From Stramenopiles sp. TOSAG23-3 (lineage: Eukaryota > Sar): a stretch of 13,717 nucleotides of DNA. Below the pieces are notes generated by a model. The model ran no database searches. It worked only from the letters and a program-made list of their open reading frames with translations, and was not told where the DNA came from. Shown here piece after piece: positions 1 through 8,130 of the stretch; the first letter of the stretch is position 1; the number at the start of each line of letters is the position of its first letter. A program made the translations under genes and the position numbers. Location of the stretch: contig LT642612.1 of NCBI GenBank assembly GCA_900128585.1, positions 1 through 13,717 on the forward strand. The letters are read 5' to 3'.

Positions 1-3000
1 CAATTTCTAGAGGATTTGAAAAGTTACAAAGCCGAAGAGATGTCTGACCAGTTAATGGATAAGCTTGAACCTATCGTTGCAGAGCCGGTTATGGAGTACG
101 ATACAATGAAAGGCAAGTCTATCGCGGCAGCTAATTTATCCTCGTGGGTGTGCAATGTTTATGCTTACAAACGCATTTACGACAAAGTTAAACCCCTTAT
201 GGATGCGTTAGACGAAGCCCAGGCCAAGAAGGCAGCAGCACAGGAATCCTTGGAAAGGGCCCAGGGTGAAGTAGCTGAAATCAAAGCAAAGTTAGCAGCG
301 CTTGGTGAGGACTTGAAGGCTGCGACCGCAGAAAAACTGATCGTCGAAAAAGAAGCAGCAAAGTGTTTGGAAAAGTTGAACCTCGCAGAACGGTTGGTTA
401 GCGGTTTGTCCTCTGAAGGCGACCGTTGGGGCTTTGAAATTGGAGAAATGAAGAAGAGTGGTGACACGCTGGTCGGAGATTCGTTGCTGGCCGGCGCGTT
501 CGTTTCGTACATTGGTGCATTCAATGCAGAATATCGTGACGAACTCTGGAAAATTGTTTGGTTGGCCGATATCCATGAACGAGGCATTCCTATTACCTCT
601 GGCATTGACCCCTTGAATGTGCTTACTGACGATGGAAACAATGCCCAAATGATGAGCGAAGGGCTTCCAGCAGATCGAATGTCCATCGAAAACGGGTCGA
701 TGATTACTCAAACTTCAAGATGGCCGCTTCTCATTGACCCACAGTTGCAAGGAATCAAATGGTTGCGAAAACGCGAAAATATGGCTGCCGATAGAAAAGC
801 TGCCCAAATGCGAGCAGAGGCAGAAGCAGCAGGAGAAGATCCAAATTTAATTGTAGTCGGGAGCAACTTGGTTACGCTACAATTGTCTAACGCGAACTGG
901 TTGAAGCGCCTAAGCGGCGGGATTGCAAACGGAAATACTGTAATTTTTGAAAATTGTCCCGCTGAACTGGATGCAACGCTTGACCCGGTGCTGCAACGCG
1001 CTATATACAGGAAGGGCAGAACAATGTTCTTGCAACTAGCAGGAGAAGAGCTTGAATACGACAAAAACTTTCGTTTGTACCTTCAAACCAAGCTATCAAA
1101 TCCGCATTATAAACCTGAAATATTTGCTTGCTGTACCCTGATCAATTTTATCGCAACAGAACGTGGGCTGGAAGATCAGCTGCTGGCGAAAGTTGTGAAT
1201 GTGGAAAAGCCGGAACTGGAGAAGGAGAAACAGGTCCTAATAGCCCAGTTCAACGAGTACAAGATCAAGCTTTTGAACCTTGAAGATGATTTACTTGAGA
1301 AGTTATCAAATGCTCCGGAAGACATTTTGTCTGACATACCGCTCGTGGAGGGTTTGGAGGCGACGAAGAAGGCCGCCGTGGAAATCGAAGCTGCTGTCAA
1401 AAAAGGAAAAGAAACTGAAGTTGCTATTAATAAAGCAAGGGAAGTTTATCGCCCAGTGGCCTCGGAGGCCTCGATGATGTACTTCATTTGTACAGAAATG
1501 TGCAATATTGACCACATGTACCAGTATTCGTTGGGTGCGTTCACGTACTTTTTCTTCAAGTCCATTTCCAAAACAGCGCCGGAAGAAGATATACTTAAAC
1601 GGGTTGCGGCACTGAGAGCGTCTATGAGATTCACTGTGTTCACGTGGGTTTGCCGGGGACTTGCAACTGAGCACAAAATTGTATACATGACCCAAATTGC
1701 TATCAAACTAATGAAAAGAGCGGAACTGGAAGAAAAATTCGACCCTGAAAGCTTTAATTTTCTAATGCGTGGTCAAAAGTCTATGGGTGCTGACAATCCA
1801 GTGTCATGGCTACCGAACATCAACTGGCTGATGGTCAATTCTTTGGCGAAGATCGAAGGGTTTGAAAAATTTCCGAGCGATTTGAATGAAGCAGCACCCC
1901 GATTTTTGGAATGGTATAATCATGAAACGCCGGAGACAGAGAAATTGCCGTTGGATTGGTCCGGACTCGAAAAAGAGCCTTTCAAGAAATTATTAGTTCT
2001 GCGAGCTTTGAGGCCCGATCGATTAGTCATCGCAATCACCAAGTGGTTGCGCAACGCCCTTCCGGATGGGAACATGTACGTTGATGCAGATTCCACGAAT
2101 TCGTCCCTCCGCATTCTTGAGCTTGCGGTCGAGGATTCCACTCCCGCTGTACCAATATTTTTTATCTTGTCTCCTGGAACTGACGTCGTCGCCGACGTAG
2201 ACAAGCTTGCTGACAGAATGGAACTTGAAAAAGGAATCTCATACTGGAATGTCGGTATGGGCCAAGGACAGGACGTTGTTGCAATGGATCGTCTGCAACT
2301 CGGGCACACACAAGGTCATTGGGTAATTTTGAACAATTGCCATTTGATGCCAGAGTGGTGCATCGAGCTGGAGAAGAAACTAGACAACTTCAACGTAGAA
2401 GGGTCTCATGAGCGTTTTAGGGTATTCCTAACTGCTGAGCCATCGCCTTATATTCCTATTGGTATCCTCAGTCGGTGCATCAAGCTAACCAATGAGCCTC
2501 CCGCTGGGCTAAGGGCAAATTTAAAGCGCGCATTTTGCAGTTTCGACCCGGACGACTTTGATGAACTGGACAGTAAGCAGAAGGCAATCATCTTTGCGCT
2601 GAGTTTCTATCACGCCATTCTGATTGAGCGAAAAAAGTTCGGCACAAAAGGATTCAATATGATGTATCCATTTTCTCTTGGTGATTTACGTGATTCTTCC
2701 ATAGTGCTTGGAAATTATATGGATAATGCTAGTTCTTCAAAAATACCATGGGAGGATCTCCGATATTTGTTCGGTGAAATTACATACGGGGGCCACATTG
2801 TCAATGATCTAGACAGACTCTTGAACATTACTTACTTGGACTTTTACTTGCAGGACAACGTGCTGGACCAAAAAGAAATGTTCCCTTACGTAGAAAACGA
2901 GAAGGGTGTGTCGTTCAAGACACCAATGCCGACCACGTGGGAGTTGTACAACAAACACATTGACGAATGCTTGACAAGCGAATCGCCGCTGGCATTTGGG

Positions 3001-3948
3001 TTGCATCCTAATGCAGAGATTGATTTCCGGCTGAATAACTCCAACGACGTTCTGCTGAGGCTAACCGAGCTACAGCCCCGTGATGCAAGTGGAGGTGGGG
3101 GCACAATGTCTCCAACTGAAATTGCCGAACAAGCAATGGGAGATATTAAAGAAAAGATTAATGATTTTATATTTGACATGTTCGAATTAAATAGCACGCT
3201 CGAAGGCGACTTGAAAGGTCCATACCAAAACTGCTTTTTGCAAGAATGCGACATTATGAACATTTTGACGGTTGAAATGAGACGCAGTTTGAAAGAACTG
3301 AAGATGGGGTTTGATGGTGAGTTGACGATGTCTTCTGCGATGGAAGACCTGCAATTATCTCTCTATTTAGATCGTATTCCTAAAAGTTGGGACAAGTTGG
3401 CGTGGAACTCTATGCGCCCCCTTGCGGCGTGGGTCCTAGACTTGTGTAATCGCTTTCAGCAATTGACCGAATGGACCCAGGTCCCCACAGATATTCCTCG
3501 AGTTGTCTGGTTATCGGGATTGATAAATCCACCCTCTTTCTTGACAGCAATCAAGCAGGTCACAGCCCAGAAGGCAAAATTGCCGCTTGATTCTATTATC
3601 ATCCAAACTGATGTGACAAAGAAGATGGAACGGAAAGACCTGGAAGGCCCGGCGAAAGATGGAGGTGCGTATTGCAGTGGCTTCTATTTGGAAGGTGCTC
3701 GTTGGGACCTAGAAAACCAGCTTATTGTGAAGTCCAAACCGAAAGAGATGTTTGTCCAAATGCCAATCATAAACTGCAGAGGCATACTGTCTTCGGCTCA
3801 AGAAACGGTGGGAATATTCATGTGCCCCGTCTACACGACCCAGTTTAGGGGGCCGACGTTCGTATTTATGGCACAGTTTAAAACAAAATCTCCTGGGTCT
3901 CGGTGGATCCTTGCCGGCGTTGCGGCAGTCTTAGATGTTGGAGAGTAA
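1..3948 (+). CDS. Axonemal outer-arm dynein heavy chain, beta type (DNAH9/11/17-like), C-terminal part
   Basis: Motor subunit of the ciliary outer dynein arm. The frame is open to the left edge, so this is the last 1315 codons of a protein that is usually about 4500 residues. Counting from base 1, residues 1-60 match the end of the microtubule-binding domain. Residues about 60-130 form an Ala/Glu/Lys-rich coiled coil, the returning stalk helix, ending at LVSGL. AAA5 follows, with GLPADRMSIENG and DPQLQGIKW. AAA6 carries ILSPGTD (721-727), GQGQ and GHWVILNNCHL (from 772). The C-terminal domain has GLHPNAE (from 1000), ELQPRD and a final FKTK...WILAGVAA block. The wording of LANPHY-like, LINF and ELQPRD segments fits the beta chain (DNAH9/11/17, Chlamydomonas beta) better than the gamma chain (DNAH5/8). 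A roughly 24-residue Ala/Glu-rich insert lies in AAA5. No intron is needed across 3.9 kb. Stop is TAA. Confidence 0.95.
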   Translation, partial: QFLEDLKSYKAEEMSDQLMDKLEPIVAEPVMEYDTMKGKSIAAANLSSWVCNVYAYKRIYDKVKPLMDALDEAQAKKAAAQESLERAQGEVAEIKAKLAALGEDLKAATAEKLIVEKEAAKCLEKLNLAERLVSGLSSEGDRWGFEIGEMKKSGDTLVGDSLLAGAFVSYIGAFNAEYRDELWKIVWLADIHERGIPITSGIDPLNVLTDDGNNAQMMSEGLPADRMSIENGSMITQTSRWPLLIDPQLQGIKWLRKRENMAADRKAAQMRAEAEAAGEDPNLIVVGSNLVTLQLSNANWLKRLSGGIANGNTVIFENCPAELDATLDPVLQRAIYRKGRTMFLQLAGEELEYDKNFRLYLQTKLSNPHYKPEIFACCTLINFIATERGLEDQLLAKVVNVEKPELEKEKQVLIAQFNEYKIKLLNLEDDLLEKLSNAPEDILSDIPLVEGLEATKKAAVEIEAAVKKGKETEVAINKAREVYRPVASEASMMYFICTEMCNIDHMYQYSLGAFTYFFFKSISKTAPEEDILKRVAALRASMRFTVFTWVCRGLATEHKIVYMTQIAIKLMKRAELEEKFDPESFNFLMRGQKSMGADNPVSWLPNINWLMVNSLAKIEGFEKFPSDLNEAAPRFLEWYNHETPETEKLPLDWSGLEKEPFKKLLVLRALRPDRLVIAITKWLRNALPDGNMYVDADSTNSSLRILELAVEDSTPAVPIFFILSPGTDVVADVDKLADRMELEKGISYWNVGMGQGQDVVAMDRLQLGHTQGHWVILNNCHLMPEWCIELEKKLDNFNVEGSHERFRVFLTAEPSPYIPIGILSRCIKLTNEPPAGLRANLKRAFCSFDPDDFDELDSKQKAIIFALSFYHAILIERKKFGTKGFNMMYPFSLGDLRDSSIVLGNYMDNASSSKIPWEDLRYLFGEITYGGHIVNDLDRLLNITYLDFYLQDNVLDQKEMFPYVENEKGVSFKTPMPTTWELYNKHIDECLTSESPLAFGLHPNAEIDFRLNNSNDVLLRLTELQPRDASGGGGTMSPTEIAEQAMGDIKEKINDFIFDMFELNSTLEGDLKGPYQNCFLQECDIMNILTVEMRRSLKELKMGFDGELTMSSAMEDLQLSLYLDRIPKSWDKLAWNSMRPLAAWVLDLCNRFQQLTEWTQVPTDIPRVVWLSGLINPPSFLTAIKQVTAQKAKLPLDSIIIQTDVTKKMERKDLEGPAKDGGAYCSGFYLEGARWDLENQLIVKSKPKEMFVQMPIINCRGILSSAQETVGIFMCPVYTTQFRGPTFVFMAQFKTKSPGSRWILAGVAAVLDVGE

Positions 3949-4014
3949 TTCAGTAAATTTAATCTTAAAGTTTTAGTAAAAAGTAATTAAAATTCTGAAA
4001 CTCAGTAAAATCAC

Positions 4015-4121
4015 AGGAGCAGAGATAATTTTGCAGTACATTTTTGAAGGAGCGTAAACCTTTAACTGGGCAAAAGGAGCAGATTCATTTTCGCGGTACG
4101 TGAGGAACATAAATTTTAATC
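4015..4121 (+). repeat. Diverged tandem duplication, 60-bp period
   Basis: AGGAGCAGA occurs at 4015-4023 and again at 4075-4083, exactly 60 bases apart. Each copy is followed by a similar run: ATTTT, then GC(A/G)GTAC or CGCGGTAC, then a TAAA-rich end. The copies have drifted by substitutions and short gaps. The same block, starting GATTTCA...CGCAGTACAT, reappears at about 11761-11790. Confidence 0.55.
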
Positions 4122-4163
4122 ACTTACACTTAATAAATAATAACAGCCAATTTTCTTGTTTTA
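4107..4163 (+). repeat. Dispersed repeat, copy 1
   Basis: The segment runs ACATAAATTTTAATCACTTA..., then an 18-base string AATAACAGCCAATTTTCT (4139-4156), then TGTTTT. The 18-mer is repeated exactly at 11797-11814, with matching flanks on both sides. Copy 1 has about 12 extra bases before the 18-mer and lacks two bases after it. Both copies lie on the same strand, 90-200 bases downstream of a plus-strand gene. Confidence 0.65.
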
Positions 4164-4187
4164 AAAAAACAATCCGAGACCGTTACG

Positions 4188-4280
4188 TACCTGGTATTAT
4201 ATTTATACCTGGTACAGGTACCAGGTACCCGTACGGTACCTAGGTACCAGGTTTAATACCTGGTAACTACTGCTACCAGT
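4188..4280. repeat. Cluster of TACCTGG/CCAGGTA inverted repeats
   Basis: TACCTGG occurs at 4188, 4206 and 4258, and its reverse complement CCAGGT(A) at 4221 and 4247. Positions 4206-4227 form a perfect hairpin with 10-bp arms TACCTGGTAC/GTACCAGGTA and a 2-base AG loop. Further GGTACC and GTAC palindromes fill 4224-4247. The block is a GC-rich island in AT-rich DNA. Its function is unknown. Confidence 0.75.
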
Positions 4281-4659
4281 TTGTTTTTGCATACTTTTTA
4301 AGTACTTCATATTTAATTATTACGTGCGTATATGACTACGACGATGCATGAACCAAGGAATAAAAGACAACTACGAATTCAATGCTGTGCTTATTTTACT
4401 TCCTGCTACTTATTAGATGTTGGAATTCAAAATTCATTATTATTTATGGCCTCTGGGGCTGAGGCCTAACAAATTATTGCCGTTTTAAAAGAGGATTGCA
4501 ATTTAATATATGATAAGATCGCAAACCGGGCTTAAAACATTTAAATATTTTATCAAGTGTTTGTATGAGTCACTATATCGCTGCGGTTTTAGAAGATCTT
4601 GTTATCTTGACGGGAATGAAAGCTACCCCCCGTGCCTGATTATTCTTTGTTCGCCAAAC

Positions 4660-5703
4660 ATGGAGCGCGTGACGAACATAGTGCTTGATACACTTGAAAG
4701 GAAAGGGGGGCGTCTCGGACGATTCATTGAAAAGTCTCGCAAAACGGAAGTTGGAGAGGAAGAGGAAGTCGAGAAGAGCGATGGTCTAAATTACAAGGTA
4801 GGTCCTGGAAAATTGCACGATGCAATTAAAGACAATTCAATGAAACGTGTCAATCAGTTGTTGGCTGATAAGTATGACCCGGATGAGATTGATTCACGAA
4901 CTGGTTACAGCCCGTTGCATGTGGCCGCAATGACGAACAATAAGTCAGCGCTGATAGTCCTTCTGAAGTCTGGTGCAGAGTTGATGTTCAGAACAAAGAC
5001 CTTGAACACTGTGCTGCACTTGGCTGTTAATGTAAACGAGCCTTTGCTCGTACGGAAAATTGTTGAAAGCGCTTTCCAGCGTAGACTTCTACAGAAGCTA
5101 GTGTCGGTGAAAAACAAAAAACACAAGACAGCTTTGGATTTAGCGGAAGACAAAGGGTTCACCCATGTCTTCGAAACTATCCAAGCAAAAATAACAGAAG
5201 AAGAATTTGTCTTTGCAGTAGAGAATGTCCTGAAAACTATTGTAGCCGATGTCAAATCCGAGGCAACAAAACATAGTTATGGGCAAGGCCGATCGCCGCT
5301 CCATTTCCTTTGCTTGCATGGCGGGCATCCCTTCCTTGACGAAGATACTACACAGCAACTGATTGCAGCTGTACCAGAATTAGTAAAGTTTGGGGGAGAT
5401 CCAAACGACAAAGATAGTGAGGGCCGCACACCTCTCCACTGCGCGTGCTTTGGGGGATCTTTGCAGTTAGTGAAGGCAATGATGCGCCTTGAAGAGGTTA
5501 AAAAGAGCAAATCAGGTGGCAAGTCTCGCAAGAAATTAGTTGATCTTGAAGAACCAGACAACTTTGGGTGGACTGCTTTAATGGTTGCCGTTGACAGATG
5601 CAAAGAGAACTGCAGCAATTGTTTTCTAAGACTTTTCAGCTGTTTCTTGTCGGCTTTTTTGTCGCCTGGCAGCATTTTTTTTCTAGCATCTATTCTTGAC
5701 TGA
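4660..5703 (+). CDS. Ankyrin-repeat protein, probably interrupted at its 3' end
   Basis: The ATG at 4660 has a good eukaryotic context (A at -3, G at +4), and coding character begins there, giving 347 residues. The first 50 residues are charged with an acidic stretch. A first ankyrin block follows, with GYSPLHVAAMTNN, NTVLHLAVN and KTALDLAEDKG. After a helical linker, a second block has GRSPLHFLCLHGG, GRTPLHCACFGG and GWTALMVAVDR. A basic KKSKSGGKSRKK insert lies before the last repeat. Ankyrin repeats usually bind other proteins, and no partner or catalytic domain can be seen. The last repeat stops abruptly after about base 5610. The remaining 30 residues are Phe/Leu/Ser/Cys-rich and look like the antisense of a Lys-rich segment on the other strand. 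The true 3' end may therefore be elsewhere. Confidence 0.75.
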   Translation: MERVTNIVLDTLERKGGRLGRFIEKSRKTEVGEEEEVEKSDGLNYKVGPGKLHDAIKDNSMKRVNQLLADKYDPDEIDSRTGYSPLHVAAMTNNKSALIVLLKSGAELMFRTKTLNTVLHLAVNVNEPLLVRKIVESAFQRRLLQKLVSVKNKKHKTALDLAEDKGFTHVFETIQAKITEEEFVFAVENVLKTIVADVKSEATKHSYGQGRSPLHFLCLHGGHPFLDEDTTQQLIAAVPELVKFGGDPNDKDSEGRTPLHCACFGGSLQLVKAMMRLEEVKKSKSGGKSRKKLVDLEEPDNFGWTALMVAVDRCKENCSNCFLRLFSCFLSAFLSPGSIFFLASILD

Positions 5704-5984
5704 TTTCTTGATAATTTCTTTTTTGGGCTGGTGGGCAAAGTTTGGGCATTTCCTTTCTTTAGTGGGGGTCGAGGGGACATTGGACGAACGGGACTCATAG
5801 GCATTGGGGGGCCTTTTCCTCCTGATCCGTTTGGATGTAGCCGAGGGGGGCCTCTTCCCAGGAGTGCCCCCCTGCCAGAAAGAAGCCCTCTTCCTGGTGG
5901 AGGGCCCCTTCCTGCTGGCGGCCCCCGGCCTCTCCCGGGTATTCCTCGTGGGGGTGGCCGGGGCGGGGCTCTATTGGATAACAT
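5612..5984 (-). pseudogene. Coding-like Pro/Arg/Gly- and Lys-rich segment opposite the ankyrin gene end
   Basis: The minus strand is open from 6035 down to 5277, with the first ATG at 5984. Its first part is rich in repeated GRGPP units (for example GRGPPPGRG). A Ser-Pro segment (MSPVRPMSPRPP) follows, then a strongly basic tail (SPKKK, DARKK, KKADKKQ). This resembles a natural disordered tail, whereas the plus strand here gives only Phe/Leu/Cys-rich or Gly/Pro frames. Beyond about 5612 the minus frame is the shadow of the ankyrin repeats. The segment could be an inverted C-terminal tail of the ankyrin protein, an exon of an unrecognised minus gene, or an assembly artefact. No homologue is recognised. 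Confidence 0.4.
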
Positions 5985-6035
5985 CCTTCCTGTGCAACGA
6001 CACTGTTTTACAACAGCCAAATCTATTACAACTTT

Positions 6036-6723
6036 CTATGTATTTTCTCCCTGAAAAACCTTTTATCTTTCTTCAAAACATACAACAATCGATTTAAATT
6101 TTAACATCTATTAACAATCTTCTTGTTTCTTCTACATTTTGTATCAAGCTGCGCTGTTATTATTGGCTAAATCGGAGTGGAGGGTCTTTTATTAATAGAA
6201 AGTCAATACACAAAGGACAAACGAAATGGCCAGGTCGTCAATTTTTGAACGGTTCTATTTTTATTTATACGGTTACAGATTTTCGCGAAAAACGAACTGG
6301 AATATAAGAATAAAGGGAACTTTAAAAAATGAAAAGAGGCAGAATACTTCTCTCCTTGATGATGATGATGAAAAATTAAAATTAAAGACTACTAGTCTAT
6401 AATATATACGAAGAATATATATAATTACGAATTAGTACGCTCGTAAAATGTTCATTTTCGCTGTATTATGAAGAAGATAAATTTTAATTAATCATAGTAT
6501 ATACTTAATGAACGATTTTCTCACGTTTCCCCCTAAAAATTGTTGATTATTTATTGAAGAAATACCAACCCGAAACATAGGGACGCAAAAATGCCAGGGA
6601 AGGACCGTCCTGCCGGGGCCAACTGGTCGTCTATAATAAATGTTCTTCAGTTATAAAAGTACGAATATTATATAATAATTAAATACAACTAACATTGCTG
6701 TGTCCTCGTAATAACTGTGCATT
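6036..6723. other. AT-rich spacer between the ankyrin region and the RBR gene
   Basis: No gene is recognised. Visible features are a perfect 12-bp palindrome TTTTCGCGAAAA at 6280-6291, a short GATGAT microsatellite near 6358-6370, and a GC-rich blip at about 6570-6640 with a 21-codon ORF (6591-6656). The right end is the 3' flank of the minus-strand RBR gene. Confidence 0.6.
6280..6291. promoter_or_regulatory. Perfect palindrome TTTTCGCGAAAA
   Basis: This self-complementary 12-mer in AT-rich DNA resembles the E2F-type core TTTCGCG. It lies downstream of both flanking genes, so a promoter role is uncertain. A related TTTTCGCGG string occurs on the minus strand at 8248-8256, upstream of the RBR gene. 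Confidence 0.2.
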
Positions 6724-6728
6724 TTATT
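6723..6728 (-). terminator. AATAAA overlapping the RBR stop codon
   Basis: On the minus strand the TAA stop (6726-6724) lies inside AATAAA (6728-6723). It is a candidate poly(A) signal, although such a hexamer is common by chance in AT-rich DNA. Confidence 0.3.
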
Positions 6729-8130
6729 GTTTATTTTTTCTTCGGTTACTCCGTTTTCTGCTGTAATATGTTGACGCTTCCTTCAAGTAATCCTTCGTAT
6801 GGCCCGTCTTTCGGTGCCCATCTATCCCTGTGAAATATGTACTGACATACTCACCTGTTTCCCAGCTGTAATTATAACCGCAGCCCCCGTTTGCAATGGC
6901 ATCTAATATTCTTCCATGGGAATGAGTTCCACACATCATATAATCACACCCTTGTGCTTTCTGTGCCAACAAGCCACAGTTTGGACACGGCTTAGCTGAT
7001 TTTTTTAGAAGTTTGAACGTCTCAAGGTCCACCCCTCTACCTCCTTCTGCAAGTTCACACGTGTGTCCTTCGACGTCTTCCTCCTTTAGTCCTTGTTTGC
7101 AGGCAGGACATATTAGTTGTCCACAAAAACATATTCCAGGGCGGTATTTTTTCCACACGTGCTGTTCAGATGCGTTTTCTTTGACCCACCTCTGCAAAAG
7201 GTTCTTTGGGCTCTCCCGTTTTAAAGAAGGGAAGCCAGAAACAGAGTGCTTTCTTTTGTCTATCAATAAATAACTTTTGCAGTTTTCGTTTGGACAAGGA
7301 CAGAATGGTACTTCATCATTTCTTGAATTGTGTTGGCCTACAATGTAACGATATTTCATGCGCTCGGTAATCAATGATGACTTGACCAAAGTGTCCAACG
7401 CTTGTTCGTCAATCAACCCACTCTTCCGGCCAGCTGCAGTCCTCGGTTGTTCTGCAGCACAGGCGGGGCAAAAGCTGGGATACTTTCCATTATCTATCGT
7501 CATTTTTATAGTGTCCCGAATACAGTCCCTGCAATAAAAATGTTTTTTGTTGCAGTGATGCGTTATGCGATACTCTCCCTCGCCATAGCATATCAAACAT
7601 TCCCCCGGCGCTTGATTTGTACAAGAACGTATTTCAGCTTCCCCCAAACCATCGACAGAGTCCCGCTTTCGTAAATGCACTGCTTTGAACTTCCTCATTT
7701 TCTTGAATAATGTCTTTGCTTTCTCTATTTTCGTATTCGTCACTCTGTGTAATTTTGCTTTGCTCAGCAGTTGTTGAAATCTCATGTTAGGATTTAGGCA
7801 AGGGCTCTTTTCACCTTTTCCCGAAAGTATTATGTCCAGCTCTTGGAGAATTGATTTGTACACCGTCTCTCGTTCTTTTTTCCACTGTTGCTCATAACTC
7901 AAAATCTTCAGAAATGGTGCTCGAGATTCTTGGTATTTCGTTTTGGCCTGACTGCACCTCTTTACTGCACGCTTATACAAAGACCCAAGAGACGGCATTG
8001 GGGAAACAGTACATTTTTGACCCGAACAGCGATACTTTTTCTTGCACTGCCTTCCACGTTGCGTACAGCTTTGGGGTGCAAGGGGTGCATGTACTAGTGG
8101 TAGTCGGACGCCGTGCCATGCCAGTGCCAT
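6724..8130 (-). CDS. RING1-IBR-RING2 (RBR-type) E3 ubiquitin ligase-like protein
   Basis: Predicted 468 residues. It likely transfers ubiquitin from an E2 to substrate through a Cys thioester. Residues 45-155 are basic and helical, with no recognised domain. RING1 is a full C3HC4 pattern: C178, C181, C193, H197, C200, C203, C221, C224. An IBR-like set follows: C279, C284, C334, C336, C341, C344, H356, C358, with a roughly 50-residue basic insert between the second and third ligands. RING2 has C382-x2-C385-x9-C395-x4-C400. C395 sits where RBR ligases carry the catalytic cysteine. After C400 the canonical Cys pairs are replaced by a GTHSHG...GGCGYNYSW segment. The C-terminus is Lys/Arg-rich. 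The ATG at 8130 has a good context (G at -3 and +4), but Met45 (7998) is an alternative start because the first 44 residues look weakly coding. Substrate unknown. Confidence 0.8.
   Translation of the reverse strand: MALAWHGVRLPLVHAPLAPQSCTQRGRQCKKKYRCSGQKCTVSPMPSLGSLYKRAVKRCSQAKTKYQESRAPFLKILSYEQQWKKERETVYKSILQELDIILSGKGEKSPCLNPNMRFQQLLSKAKLHRVTNTKIEKAKTLFKKMRKFKAVHLRKRDSVDGLGEAEIRSCTNQAPGECLICYGEGEYRITHHCNKKHFYCRDCIRDTIKMTIDNGKYPSFCPACAAEQPRTAAGRKSGLIDEQALDTLVKSSLITERMKYRYIVGQHNSRNDEVPFCPCPNENCKSYLLIDKRKHSVSGFPSLKRESPKNLLQRWVKENASEQHVWKKYRPGICFCGQLICPACKQGLKEEDVEGHTCELAEGGRGVDLETFKLLKKSAKPCPNCGLLAQKAQGCDYMMCGTHSHGRILDAIANGGCGYNYSWETGEYVSTYFTGIDGHRKTGHTKDYLKEASTYYSRKRSNRRKNKQ

Larger units (their letters stand above)
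3949..4659. other. AT-rich spacer between the dynein and ankyrin genes
   Basis: No convincing coding sequence is visible. An AATAAA hexamer at 4132-4137 is a possible poly(A) signal for the dynein gene. The spacer contains a diverged 60-bp tandem duplication, a dispersed repeat copy, a palindrome cluster, and a small GC hairpin at 4448-4466 (arms GGCCTC/GAGGCC, 7-base loop). An in-frame upstream ATG at 4510 precedes the ankyrin gene, but the residues it would add do not look coding. Confidence 0.7.

Noticed and set aside
4510-4659. Upstream in-frame extension of the ankyrin ORF
   Set aside because: The 50 residues are Cys/Tyr/Phe-rich and unlike the charged start at 4660, which has a much better start context.
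5277-5611. Continuation of the minus-strand frame into the ankyrin region
   Set aside because: The plus strand here has clear ankyrin repeats, and the minus frame is Ser/Pro/Cys-rich shadow with no domain.
5731-6054. Plus-strand Gly/Pro-rich ORF opposite the GRGPP tract
   Set aside because: It looks like the antisense of the minus-strand repeat. It starts at a non-ATG codon, and its upstream part is Phe-rich antisense of a Lys-rich segment.
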